A stretch of 64,000 nt of DNA from Kappaphycus alvarezii (GCA_002205965.3 NADL03000534.1:1550001-1614000), one strand, 5' to 3'; counted from the first letter of the stretch, positions 1-10,160 are shown. The notes: a model not told the origin generated them from the sequence alone. Made by a program: numbers and translations.

Positions 1-248
1 CCTCGCTATGAGTGGCCATTGGATCATCTTTGAAATGAATTCGATCTCCAAGGTCCGAAATATCACAAATAAATCTCATGCTGGGAGCACAGCCTTCTTC
101 TTTATTCCGGCCAAATAGGCTTAAGGCTGTCATTCAGGTTTGATCTCCGCTCACAGCTCTATATCTTGGCAACATTATTGCCACCACCTAACCGTGCAAA
201 ATTGGATAGACCCATTTCGTCAAAGCAATATTTCTCCGACAACCTCAC
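1..248. other. 5' flank of PPR gene
   Basis: No coding signal or recognisable element. The stretch presumably holds the promoter and leader of the PPR gene that starts at 249, but I see no clear core promoter motif. Confidence 0.4.
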
Positions 249-1861
249 ATGGCATCTTTTGTCCTCAACCCGGCTTCTCTCCCAAAATTCCCAGCCAATC
301 TCTCTGCCACCAATCCACGCCGCCCAACTCGTCGACGCCTTCTCGTAGCACGATTCCGGCGGGCTCAGCAGCAACTACTTTGGGTAATGACACCAACCTT
401 GCGCAGTCGCGTTCCGAAACGATGGGATGTGACGACCGCGGTGTCAGCAGTCCGACATGGCGACGTTATAACTCCACCCTAGTTGCGGAGTATAATCGTA
501 ATGGGGTTGACAGTGCAGTAGAGATGCTCTGGGATTTTACAAAGGACGGTCTCGCCGTGACCCAAAATTTCAATCAGGTGTCAGTTTGTTGGCATCAGAG
601 GGACGTTTTGAAGATGGCTTGGAGCTGGCTCGGAGGCCGCTAGACGAGGATTATCAAATATAATTACTTTTCGTCCATTGATGAAGCACTGTTGTGCCTA
701 TGGCAATGGGAAAGGCGCGAAGCGGGTGTGGAACGTAATGAGTCAGCATGGCATTACTGGGGATATGTTTTTATACGCAGAGCTTATGGGTGCTCTGGTA
801 AGGTCACAGGATATGGTGTCTGCGCAACGCGTAGTGACTCGTTATTGGAAAATGGAAGGCGACCGCACGTCGTGCTGTATAATACCTTGCTTAAAGGGTA
901 TGCGAAACGGGCAGATGTAAAGCGAGGGTTCGAAGTTATGCGGACAATCGAGGACTCCGGAATTCGCCCTGATGAGACAGTACGTAAAATTTCTTTCGTC
1001 GAGGGCACCACGCTTTCGCTCTCCTATGCCGTCAAGGCTAACATTTCTTGCCCGATTGTTAAGCACATCCAAGCGCTGGCCTGAATGAACTGACTAATTA
1101 ATCTGCCTCATTTCGCAATCTTGTCTTGACTTTTGAAGACATTTAACACTTTGCTCAATATATGCGTACGCGCCAAGGATGCGGAATCGGTGGACGACGC
1201 CATGAGGCTGATGCAAAAGCACAGGGTAAAGCCCGGAACTCCAACTTTCAATACTCTGCTGAAATTGTACTCTCGAGCCGGGAAGTTTGATGACGCGCTG
1301 GCCATCTTCAAGGAAATGCAAGAGTGTGTGGAACCATCCATTGTAACGTTCAATACTCTAATCGATGGCTGCGCGCATCGTGGCGATATGGAGAACGCTG
1401 CAATTTTTTTGATGATATGATAGGGAGGGGCTTCACCCCGGATATCTGCACTATGACGTCTCTCTTGAAAGGATTTGGACGAGCAAAGGATCCAAGGCGG
1501 GCAGTTGAACTGTACGAAGCCATGAAGCAAGGAGGGTATGAGATTGAGGAGCGGACTCGTTATGCAGTCATTAATGCATGTTTGCGAGGGAACGACAGGG
1601 ACAATGCAAGACAGTACATTCAGGAGATGGTGGAGACGGACTGAAAGTTCGTGCAAGACCATGGCTTGGATGCTAAAATGTGACATACTCGCTGAAGATG
1701 AAAAGGCAGCGTTAGGAACGCTGCAATTTATGCGAGAACACGGATTGTGCATGGACGTGCAGACACAGCAGGAGGTGCTAGCGATCGTGCAGGATCGAGG
1801 TGGACCTGTGTCAGTCTACAAAGAATTGTCCGTAATGAGTACCTCGGAGGATCAGGAGTGA
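249..1861 (+). CDS. Pentatricopeptide-repeat (PPR) protein, organelle-targeted
   Basis: PPR protein, a helical-repeat RNA-binding protein; the family acts in processing, stability and translation of plastid or mitochondrial transcripts. About ten PPR units can be read, for example TFNTLLKLYSRAGKFDDALA near 1240 and TFNTLIDGCAHRGDMENAA near 1340. The start at 249 is chosen because its context is ACATGG and the first ~45 residues are rich in Arg, Ser and Pro with almost no acidic residues, like an organellar transit peptide; plastid and mitochondrion cannot be told apart. One GT-AG intron (980-1138) interrupts it. The frame also breaks near 470, 590, 660, 870, 1400 (in a run of seven T) and 1650 while PPR signal continues in the next frame, which looks like single-base error rather than decay. 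No SMR, E or DYW domain is seen. The last readable frame stops at 1859-1861. Confidence 0.85.
980..1138 (+). other. Intron of the PPR gene
   Basis: Donor GTACGT at 980, acceptor TTTTGAAG ending at 1138, and a branch-point-like TGACTAAT about 45 bases upstream of the acceptor. Removing these 159 bases joins ...RPDET to TFNTLLN... in the spacing expected between two PPR units. Confidence 0.75.
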
Positions 1862-2224
1862 GAGGTTGCGTATGCGGGGCACTACACCCGTTTCCATCAC
1901 GAAGCGGCTCGTTTGACAATTCGCGCATCAGATCTATCGAAAGGAAGTCAAGGTTGATGGAGGATGGCGGCACGCATGAACTGAACACTGCAATAGTTTT
2001 CTCGCTTTACCGATCTCGTATTTCGACAAGAGTAGACAGAATTCTCAAGGTATGTGCACTGGTGATCCACGTTCAGTCGTCAAGTCTTCAGCAACACGGT
2101 GGGGTGCGAATATTTCCATGGAGCAGGTCGGAGCAAGGTTCGAATCTCCTTGCTCGCTACCGTTAAGCTTGCTGCCACCCCGATAGTGCAGTGACGAAAA
2201 TATCGTAAACGGGGATAATTGAGG
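1862..2224. other. Intergenic region between convergent genes
   Basis: Separates the 3' ends of the PPR gene (+) and the DUF1825-like gene (-). It contains a tRNA T-arm-like sequence (AAGGTTCGAATCTCC near 2133) without the rest of a tRNA. Nothing else is recognised. Confidence 0.5.
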
Positions 2225-2828
2225 TCATGGAGCCTTCTTATCAATCTCCTGGCGCATCATTTCGAGACTTTTGCGAGAGTTGGCGACAAGGCTCTCGACT
2301 GTGAACCCATACTGCTGTAGTTGCAAGGTGTACTGCTTGATGAACATTTGCGCGGAAAACTCCTCGCTTAGCTTAAGCCGGTGAGCATGACTGAATACCT
2401 GTCAACGACATCCAGTGCCCGCTCAATGAATATAATTTTTCCTTCGCGGTCAAACGTCTGGGAACACAATACACACAGGGTATGAGGCACGAAGACTCGA
2501 TTAGCGAAGGCAAAGAGTAAGCGCAAGCAAGGAGAAAGAGTTGAAAACGGCTGGCCAACTCACCTCGTAACGAGCGCCAAGTTGCGAAAGCTCGCGATAG
2601 TCTCTATCAAGGGAGCTCATTTCGTTGCGAACTATTTCCGATTTCATTAGTTTGGTGGACGAAAGATCCGGGAAAAAAGGGCCCACATTTTCGGGGCGCA
2701 CCGGGCAGGTGGCGGGATATGCGGGCGGGAAGAGGTGGTCTTGTTCTCGATGTGAAGACGCGGTATGTGGTAATCCACGAGATTGGAGAGGAGGAGAATG
2801 GCGAGATGAATGAAACTTGATGCCTCAT
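2225..2828 (-). CDS. DUF1825-like protein, nuclear-encoded and probably plastid-targeted
   Basis: Small helical protein matching, from memory of the family, the DUF1825 proteins conserved in cyanobacteria; biochemical function unknown. Core motifs are SEIVRNEM, ARYETFDREGKIIFIER (which spans the splice junction) and LSEEFSAQMFIKQY, followed by a Gln-rich helix and a charged C-terminus ending in EIDKKAP. The core is about 110 residues, the usual family size. Upstream, MRHQVSFISPFSSSPIS opens a Ser/Phe/Arg-rich, acid-poor stretch like a red-algal transit peptide with an early Phe; it lies in another frame from the core, so a base error or second intron is needed near 2690. A second frame slip lies near 2385. 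One GT-AG intron (2458-2563). It converges on the PPR gene 363 bp away. Family call from motif similarity only. Confidence 0.7.
2458..2563 (-). other. Intron of the DUF1825-like gene
   Basis: On the minus strand the donor is GAG|GTGAGT and the acceptor TTGTGTTCCCAG|ACG. Splicing fuses ARYE to TFDREGK, restoring the conserved FDREGK block in frame; this supports both the intron and the family call. Confidence 0.8.
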
Positions 2829-3792
2829 TGCGAAGGAGCAGAAAGAAGGGCGGCGCTCCGTGAGACGATGAAACTCGGACGGTCGTTGGGAGAGCTGTCT
2901 GAATACAACTGGATGCGATGATCGTGTCGCTAATGTCGGACGTGAGGGTGCCGATGTGGTCACAACACCAGAGTACAGTAGTGTGTTCTGTGCTGTAGGG
3001 ATACAAACTTGCGTGTTTTTGAAGTACCAGGAATATAGATATCTGTGGTGTTGCTGCAAGGTAGATTTTTTGCAACAAAAATGGACACTTCGGAGTTCAG
3101 CGAGATAACCATAAGCCATCTCGCTGTTTATAAAATATTAGTGTTTATTTCATTGAGATTTTAATATTCAATAAACCTCATTATGAGGGTTTTCTTATTT
3201 CGGACGTTTTATTTTATTTAAGATATTTTTTCACGTACTAATCAAATGTACGTATGAGACCCAACTTTGCTCCTATAGGTTGAAGTAACTATGACTCTGA
3301 ATACTTTAAAAGTCCGAAAGGCTCAAACTTTTCTGGCTGCCGAGAATTGTCGGAGGCTAGGTAGTGTTTATTGGACCAAACCTCATATGAGGACAACTTT
3401 TTGCATTTTTTTAAAACAATTTTTTTACCTCAGCGCATAACTTGTCCCTCGGTAGTAGTTCATGATTGCAGATGGTCCATCAAAACAAACTTTTCAAGAT
3501 TGTTGACCGTATTGAAGGCTAGAGCAGTTTCCCTCACCAGCTTCCGCTTTCCGCAAGAGATTGTGAAAATACCTTCATTTTGGAAGGAAATATAGTTCGT
3601 ATTATCGTGGGGGTTTTAGAAACGAGGGGGCATGTACAGTAATAATCACTGTACTGTAACTTAACAAAAAAACCTTTTTTACAGTAACAATTTCGGGCTT
3701 CCAAATATTTACCATTCCAAAATGTACAAAAAACTGTCTTCATATGAGGACAAAGTGTGTCTCAAATGAGGACAGTGCATGGTCGTACTCAA
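2829..3792. other. AT-rich intergenic sequence with a CATATGAGGACAA direct repeat
   Basis: No gene recognised. The palindrome-containing motif CATATGAGGACAA occurs near 3385 and again near 3742 in the same orientation, with a diverged third copy (CAAATGAGGACA) near 3762. A run of AGTACTGTA-type sequence lies at about 3640-3662. Confidence 0.4.
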
Positions 3793-5040
3793 AATTAAAA
3801 TAGCACCACCCCTATATATGAGGGTACAGGTTGACTGAAGGGGTAAATTAAAAATACATTTACACCAATGAACACCTAACCTTAAGCCATAAAAAGGATA
3901 TAAAACTCAATACCATTCACCGTACAGTGAAAAAGTTATTATAAAAAAATTAGTTTTTGACTGCGAAATAAAAATAGCATGCTACTAAAGAGCTTTTCGA
4001 TCAAATTTTGACCTAATTTTTCCACCCACTGAGAGCAGTACTTTTCAACACCTCAATTGTATAAAACCGCCTATTATTCGCGTATATTACTCTCGCCAAA
4101 ATCCCCCAGACGTTTTTAATGGATTAAGGTCTGGAGACCGTGCAAGCCAGGCCATGACGTGGTTCAAATTGTTCCGCATCCATGTGGAGGAAACGCGAGA
4201 CGTGTGAATTGAAGCATTGTCTTGCATAAAAGTCCACCTCAGCGGTAATTTTTTCATCATTGTAGGGAAGCAAATAGTTTTTCAGGATACCGCAGTACTT
4301 AAGCGAGTCTTTATTTCCTTTCAATATTGCCAAATATGAAAATCCATAGGCAGAAAAAACAGCCTCACACCATCATCTCTGCACCACCGACCCTTTTGGA
4401 TAAAAAAATTGCGAATATCATACCAATAATGGCGAAACCCGTCTGGTCCATCGAGGTTAAACTTTTTCTCATCGGAACAAACAATTAAACCTCATTCATG
4501 TGCGGACTTGTTGTAGTTCAAACGAGCCTATTTTAATCTCGCATTTTTGTGTTCCTTGGTCGATGGTGGCTCTCGTTTCACCTTAGAGAAAACAATATTC
4601 TTGGACCTGGATAAGATTTAATGCACGCAACGCTTTCCAATTAGCAGATTATGGTCAGCTTTAAATTTTGATGCGGAGGCCGTAGTACTCGATGCAACTC
4701 CCATCAATGCATGTGTTCCGATAGATCCAGTTTCCATTTGTTTCTTGTATTAAACCCTTTCCATAATTTTACTGGTCATTAAGAGACCTCATAATGACAT
4801 TTATGTCCCTCTTAATGTGCCTTGTGATCGCGCGGTAGCTCAAACAATCCTCTTTTAAAGCAACTATCGCCCCTTTCTCTTGTTCCGTGAGCTGCTTTCC
4901 TCTTCCCATTTTGGTGACTCTCAGTTGTTGTGTAGCCTTTTTACTTGCCTAGGTACGTAGAACAACACATTTAAATTTCTATAAGGACTGCAGTTTCTGT
5001 GACAAAGTCGAGAAGAAGAACTGGTGGTGCTATTCTAATT
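3793..5040 (-). mobile_element. Tc1/mariner-family element (degenerate)
   Basis: Terminal inverted repeats AATTAAAATAGCACCACC (3793-3810) and AATTAGAATAGCACCACC (reverse complement of 5023-5040) match at 17 of 18 positions. They enclose about 1.25 kb, the normal size of a Tc1-like element, with one minus-strand transposase remnant. Exact ends and the TA target duplication are not resolved. Confidence 0.8.
3990..4909 (-). pseudogene. Tc1-like transposase (broken)
   Basis: DDE transposase for cut-and-paste movement, inactivated. On the minus strand the protein starts at 4909 with MGRGKQLTEQEKGAIVALKE and a helix-turn-helix-like segment (SYRAITRHIKRD), as in Tc1 paired-type DNA-binding domains. 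Stops and frame changes fill the middle. The C-terminal catalytic part reads MQDNASIHTS, then ARSPDLNPLKNVWG. The second Asp motif (QDNA) is kept, but the final catalytic Glu, normally in PIEN(V/L)W, is replaced by Lys (PLKNVW). The element is therefore dead in at least two ways. It is flanked by matching inverted repeats and faces a truncated sister copy at 5265-5575. Confidence 0.85.
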
Positions 5041-5194
5041 CCGCGAGCTTGTTTTTTTATTTTTATCATAACGTCAAGATGATTTAGCCAATTGCGTTGA
5101 TATTTTTCTCTTTTAAACGACTTGATATTGCCTATATTGAGTAGTTCGAATTATCGAGAACGACCATATCTTTCCACCTGAACGGCAATTTTTG

Positions 5195-5575
5195 GGGGCA
5201 GTGCTATTTTAATGTGCGCACACTAAGTGCTATTCTAAATTCGCGCACTGTATTTGCTTTCCTACACGGATGAAAAAATGCCGCTGAGTTGGATTTATAT
5301 GCAAGACAATGCTTCAATTCACACGTCCCACGTTTCCTCTACTTGGATGCAGAACAATTTGAACCATGTCATTGACTGGCCTGCACGGTCTCCAGACCTT
5401 TATCCCATTGAAAACGTCTAGGGGAGTCTGGCGAGGGTAGTGTATGCGAATACTAGGCAGTTTAATACAGTTGAGGAGCTGAAAAGTACTGTTCTCAGTG
5501 AATGGGAAAAGTTAGATCAAAATTTGATCAAAAAGCTCCTTGGTAGCATGTCTAAGCGCTGTAGACACTAGGAGA
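5195..5575 (+). pseudogene. Tc1-like transposase, truncated second copy
   Basis: Plus-strand C-terminal third of a Tc1-like transposase close to the 3990-4909 copy. From about 5268 it reads DEKMPLSWIYMQDNASIHTS, then ARSPDLYPIENV, a stop, and a tail ending near 5570. The spacing between the Asp of QDNA and the Glu of PIEN is 34 residues, as in DD34E Tc1 elements. The helix-turn-helix half is missing. Just upstream, 5201-5248 holds two tandem end-like sequences, each with GTGCTATT(T/C)TAA followed by GCGCAC, resembling the inverted-repeat end of the first copy. This suggests rearrangement at a transposon end. Confidence 0.8.
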
Positions 5576-5579
5576 GAGG

Positions 5580-6215
5580 TAATATCGTCCAGTACTGTAC
5601 TGTTACAGCTTTACTTCAAAGTTGTAAAGCACGGACCAGGACTTCCGTACTTTTAATCACTGATGCCTCAAGGTCCGAACAGCCTTGGTTTTCTGGTCGT
5701 TTACCATGATGTACAGTCCAAATGTGCAACGTTGCAAAGTACTTAAAAATAAGTTGGAATTAAGTGACTCAGCTCTGCGTGTTGCGTAGCGCGACAAATA
5801 ACGGATGCTGCACATGTTGACCGGATTGAGTAGCTAAGCTTCTGATACAGGCGAGTATTCCCTTCTCCCCTCGAGCATTCGATACGAGACACTGCTGCTG
5901 CCGCGTATGTCTCTATAACCTTGGATATTTCTAAAGAGGGTGATCCTAATGAATCGAAGGCCAGTGGTACAATGCAACATCCTAGCCTTGATCTTCCCGG
6001 CTTTGCTTCGCCTGGAATCGTTGCCACTTTCGTAGCTAAGTCCCTGTTCTTCCGCTTTTCTGCTGCGATTGCAACAGCTCTCGCTTCAAGTGCTGCCATT
6101 GATGCCTGGGTTGGTGTCTTTACGTGTACCTGCGAGATGCTGTAAAGGCATTACTGTTCTACTATATTGTGCACTCAAATGAAATTAATGAAGTAATTTA
6201 ATCGAATGCAGTAAG
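5580..6215 (+). repeat. Dispersed repeat family A, copy 1, with LINE sequence inside
   Basis: The 5600-5665 part (AAAGCACGGACCAGGACTTC, then AATCACTGATGCC) is nearly identical to 9030-9090. The 6128-6215 part resembles 9128-9220 (CGAGATGC..TAAAG, ATCGA(A/G)T). Between them, only in this copy, lies the LINE 3' fragment at 5743-6150. Other copies: 7995-8086, 9008-9315 and 63615-63845 (minus). Confidence 0.7.
5743..6150 (-). pseudogene. Truncated LINE endonuclease C-terminus (R2-like)
   Basis: A 118-residue open frame on the minus strand carries VPLAFDSLGSPS followed by a helical tail (RLYQKLSYSIRSTCAASVI). It aligns with the C-terminus of the larger LINE at 14074-14499 (RPLAFDSLGAPSPGT, then RRIYQRLSCTLWSSIAEAIL). 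The upstream VHVKTPTQASMAALEA corresponds to the DITVVSPFKAAV segment of the restriction-like endonuclease, but the catalytic Asp region is lost. It is the 5'-truncated end of a related but distinct element and sits inside a family A repeat, so either the repeat captured it or shorter copies have deleted it. Confidence 0.75.
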
Positions 6216-6640
6216 CCTTTAAAACATATATTGAACGCCTTTGCAAAGGCCAAACGATGGTTCTCGAAGTGATAACGCCGTTAAAAACTCAGTAAATAGT
6301 GCGCTATTATCCTTCGTAAACAGATATAGCTATCAATACAGTTCGGCAACTGTTAACACTGCAAATAATTAATTATACGCAATCAATCACGTTTATTCAA
6401 ATCCTCTGGCTGACGGTCAAGAATCGAGGTCCGGAATTGAATATTCACCTTTAATTCCTCTTCTGGCGAAAAAGCTGCGTGATGTTTCTTTGCTTGGCTA
6501 GCAAAGACTCACTGACGTTTAACAACCGATTATTAACTTTGTGATATCACACATAGTCATCAACGCGCAATGGATGCCTCATAACGTGTACAGTATATTT
6601 GTTAGCGCAAGACACAAAAGAATTATCGAGTCATACTTCT
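6216..6640. other. AT-rich stretch
   Basis: No gene or clear repeat recognised between the family A copy and the Harbinger-like transposase remnant. Confidence 0.4.
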
Positions 6641-6644
6641 TCTC

Positions 6645-7475
6645 GGCCCACTTCAACTTGTTCCACAGTTCAGCCCACAAATTAATGACCTGATCGAAAA
6701 AGTTCTACATAAGTATGCGACCCGAGGACACATTCCGACTATATTCCTCGTCACTGCGACATAAAAATCGTTAACTGGGTTGCGTGTGGGATGAATTGAA
6801 CTGCGAAATTCGGCAGATCCTTGGTATCCCTTTTCAGCTAGTACAGCCCACTCATTAGGATACTCCGCGCTCAGTAGGCCTAAGTCTTTTAAACTACGTT
6901 CATTAGCTACCTTCTTGAGCTGAGCGGCATGTAAACTGGACATCTCGTGAAACATTGTTAATTCCGAGACGGAACCTGGGTAGTAGTCTCCAGAACAAAA
7001 AGTTCTAATTTATAACCATATAACTTTTGTTTTCCAATAAAGTAGCGTTAAACTCCTCAATGCTACGGCAAAGTCGAAGGGTCTGCTAAAGGTGATATCT
7101 GCAGCATGAAAAGCATACTGAAACGCCCTGAAAGCCTTCTTTTACCGAATGAGCTTCCGCATCGTCCACTCCGTCGCGAACCCACGAGCAGCTAATCGTA
7201 GAATTTTTCAGGAATGAGCTCTGCGAAGCTCATGGTTAGTTGCTCGAACTTGGATGCGCTCATTTCAAAAGCCCGACACAGGAGGACGCATTTACCACCA
7301 TGCTTGAGTACCGCTAGGACCATGTAAAGAGCACCATTCGTTTAATTGTGATTTTCGGCCATGTCCCGTGTAACATTGTTCTGTTATAATTTTTTTGAAG
7401 TAGCCCCAAAGTGTTCGAAACTTTTCCGGGTCAAAGTTTGTCATCCTCATAATTAGCGACGAGCCCTTACCATTG
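6645..7475 (-). pseudogene. PIF/Harbinger-type transposase remnant (DDE_Tnp_4-like)
   Basis: Broken minus-strand transposase of the DDE_Tnp_4 kind found in oomycetes and algae. Reading down from about 7460: FDPEKFRTLWGYF, then VLAVLKHGGKCVLLCRAF with FEMSASKFEQLTMSF (N-terminal domain), then AFHAADITF (first Asp block, usually ATDVTF), YYPGSVSELTMFHEM (second block), and EWAVLAEKGYQGSAEF, where the usual D of DKGYQG is E. The order and spacing of blocks are those of the family. At least three frame changes and several stops. The 6653-6955 part is open and best preserved. No inverted repeats were identified. Confidence 0.7.
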
Positions 7476-7994
7476 CAGAACGAGTCGAATATCAGGTAAT
7501 TAGAATCATTATATTCGTCTAAGTAAGGACAGTCGGGACGTCGTTATACTCATTAAGGTATTTTAACGATCGACTGTAGCTTTAGCAGCATTAGAAGGGC
7601 ATTGGAGGCATTATCTTGTGGTCAAACCATCTATAAAGACGCATGGTGACGGGGTGTGCTGCATGTTGGGTGTGCAAGGAGCTGCGGGCAAGTTAAAGGG
7701 TGTGGCCGGGAAAAGCAAGTTAAGTACGGTAACAAAATATCTGTTTCTCAAATGAGCGGGTGATTTACGAAACCAATGTGTCACTTTTAATATTAAAATT
7801 ACATTGCGTTTGTACCACCACATAGGGTGGGCGCCACGTATCTCTGCATATGTTCAATCTAGGGGTTTAGTACCTATCGTTTACAGTATTTTGTATTATT
7901 TATGTGCAGTCTAACTATAACAATATATTGATACATTGTCCCAAACAATGATTGGTTCTTTCAATGTGCCCGCAGAGACTTCATGAAAGCTCTA
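7476..7994. other. Intergenic, no feature recognised
   Basis: AT-rich; only short spurious frames. Probably the remaining flank of the Harbinger-like element. Confidence 0.4.
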
Positions 7995-8086
7995 GTGGTT
8001 GCATTTGATACGAATGCATGCACTAATGCAATGTTTCGATAATGCAACCGCAACTATACTAGGCTGAAAATACACTTGCACATGCC
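7995..8086 (+). repeat. Family A repeat, copy 2 (partial)
   Basis: GCATTTGATACGAATGC, AATGCAA and TTTCGATAATGCAACCGCAA followed by ACTAGGCTG..AATACACTTG match 9216-9302 with few differences. Only the distal third of the repeat is present. Confidence 0.75.
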
Positions 8087-8239
8087 ACGTTCTAATCTAG
8101 CATTAATATTCGTACCTCGTTCAATACTCGCGTACGTCACTAGTCCCCAAAAATATCAAATTAAAAAACACACATAAATTCAAATAAAAAATCATGACAC
8201 AAACCCAAATCCCAAGGCATGAACTCAAGAAGTATTCCT

Positions 8240-8850
8240 GGGCCGTCCTCTAGCTTCAGAATCCGACCTATACGGCAATTTGGACTTCTGTGGTTCTTGT
8301 TCCATGCTCTTGCTTAGCTGACTAATGCGGTTGCTTATCCGTTTCCCCCCATGGGTCAGCTTCTGGAGGTTGTTGGGAACTATTGGCCTTCTTTATCTTT
8401 GATGCTTTTAGCGTTTCATGATACCTTTTGTCCACTCGTCAACCAACAGACTTTCATAAGCCCAACCATTCCTTTTGCGCCAAATTTACCGCACAAACTG
8501 CACCTCGTCCCTTCCTTGATAAGAAGCGGCTCCTGCACCAACTTACTCATGAAGTGATCCAATTTTCGGCAGCTCTTTGCAAACCGTAGTCATGAATCTT
8601 TTTCCGTCCTTCACCGCCTCGTATGCTGCCCGGATCTCCTGTGCCGCAATCTTTATTAGCTGACGTGGACTCAGCTTCGGCACCGCGGCACTCGTTTCTT
8701 ATGTAGCCTCCTCGGGAAGTAGAATACCCCCTCTCCCGTCTCTGCTTCCCCTTTCGAAGCGTCGCCTGCCCCTGCGAAGGGCGCGACTTTGTCTTTAATA
8801 GCGGCCTCTTGTAATTTTGATCAATTTCAGTATAGATTAAAAATTGCAGT
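8240..8850 (-). other. Coding-like remnant, unidentified
   Basis: On the minus strand, pieces of coherent protein sequence in shifting frames: AIKDKVAPFAGAGDASKGEA (about 8800), LSPRQLIKIAAQEIRAAYEA (about 8650) and TRCSLCGKFGAKGMVGLMK (about 8490), the last with a CxxC pair like a small zinc-binding motif. I do not recognise the family. Position among transposon debris suggests an old mobile-element ORF. Confidence 0.3.
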
Positions 8851-8916
8851 GTTGATAAATTCCAAAATGGCTCTCCGAATGCCGTTGATCAATTTCCATA
8901 TAGCTCTCCGAATATC
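8851..8916. repeat. 33-bp tandem duplication
   Basis: Two adjacent 33-base units beginning GTTGAT(A/C)AA and ending CTCTCCGAAT(G/A)(C/T)C, at 8851-8883 and 8884-8916. A partial third copy (TTGATCAATTTCAGTATAG) lies at about 8819. Read on the minus strand they encode an 11-residue repeat, IRRAIWKLIN / IRRAILEFIN. Confidence 0.75.
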
Positions 8917-9007
8917 GTCACCCCTTTGAATTATACCGTACGTCTTTATGCTGGAGGGCTGAATTCGCGGCAGGCCTTTGAAGGGAGTCCTTTGGTTTCT
9001 ACCCAAC

Positions 9008-9315
9008 AAATCGATTTTATGTTACAGCATTACTCCGAAATTGTAAGGCACGGACCAGGACTGTCGTACTTCCAATCACTGATGCCTTACCGGTCCCAAT
9101 CGTTTGGATTGATGCCCTTATGTAGACTCGCGAGATGCCTTAAAGTCACTTTTGTACTACTTTACAGTTCTGTGGACTTAAATACATCAAATTCAATAGT
9201 TAAATCCAATCGAGTAGTTTCATTTGATACGAATGCTTGCAATAATGCAATATTTCGATTGTGCAACCACAACTGTACTAGGCTGCTAATACACTTGCGC
9301 TTGACACATACAGTA
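9008..9315 (+). repeat. Family A repeat, copy 3 (longest uninterrupted)
   Basis: Starts AATCGATTTTATGTTACAGC. Shares GGCACGGACCAGGACTGTCG with copy 1, TTGATACGAATGC with copy 2, and the start motif plus TAGACTCGCGAG with copy 4. No ORF of its own with family signal. Confidence 0.75.
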
Positions 9316-9465
9316 CAACTTGAACCTTAACAGTACTGTAATATACAGTATGGGGGTAAATTGGGTAAATTGGCTTTACTTGAATGGGTTAGTATAACTT
9401 AATTTTCCTTAATTTGGGTAAATTGGGTTGCTCTAACGAAAAGAAACTCATCCACTACTACCTCG
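9316..9465. other. Flank of copia element
   Basis: Contains an AACAGTACTGTAATATACAG run and a short GGGTAAATTGGGTAAATTGG repeat. No long terminal repeat matching the 13.5-13.8 kb side was found. Confidence 0.4.
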
Positions 9466-9469
9466 TTCA

Positions 9470-10160
9470 CAGCAAGGTGAAGTACATGAACTTGCTGGGC
9501 TCACTGACCGCCTTGGCGAAGGATAGTCCAATGCACAAGTCACCCGCTGGCAAAAGGTAAACATCCGTGCCATGACGCCAATCATCCTCACGCTCGAGGC
9601 TGGCCCGATGGTTCAAACCAACTCGATCATCGATGAAGACGGCAAGTCCGCCAAGGAACTTTGGGAACGCTTTGGCAAAGCTGCACACGACCTCCAACAA
9701 GCAGACCGTCATCATTCTTGTGCAGGAACTCGAGGGGCTCGAGTTCAAGGAGAGGTCCAACTGAGAATATCGTCTCAACAAGTTTCGCGAGATCCTCAAC
9801 AAATTTGCCGCACTAGACAAGAGTGTTCCTGATGAAGAAAGATCCTCCAAGCTGATCAGGACGCTTCCCAAACACTTCGCACCGAATGCTATGGTCTCCT
9901 CGCGGATGTCGTATGGCGACTTCATCAACGCCGTTCAAACAAAAGTTTCTCGTCGCAAGTACAAAGGCTTGGAAAAAGTAAGTGCAGACATCCCGAAGGC
10001 ATCGTTTGCAAAAAAACGGAGGACCATCTGCATCTGGCATAAATGATGGCAGAATCAATAAATCCTACAACGACCCATGCTAGGTTTGCGGACACCTCAA
10101 CCATCGCGCCTGAGACTGCTACCATCGCGCGGACAAGCGAAGTGGCCACCAACCCGCACG
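9470..10160 (+). pseudogene. copia gag with zinc knuckle (broken)
   Basis: Capsid part of the copia polyprotein. One frame gives LNKFREILNKFAALDKSVPD and LIRTLPKHF, the usual core of copia-type gag (UBN2-like); earlier residues lie in another frame. Near 10078-10118 a CCHC zinc knuckle remains as C-x2-C-x4-H-x4-C (VCGHLNHRA, then DC), interrupted by TAG and TGA. Together with the frame changes this makes the gag non-functional as read. Confidence 0.75.

Noticed and set aside
2100-2165. tRNA gene suggested by GGTTCGAATC and a following CTTGCTCGCTACC
   Set aside because: No matching 5' acceptor strand or D arm lies within 100 bases upstream.
9316-9465. 5' LTR of the copia element
   Set aside because: No similarity to 13508-13800 could be seen.
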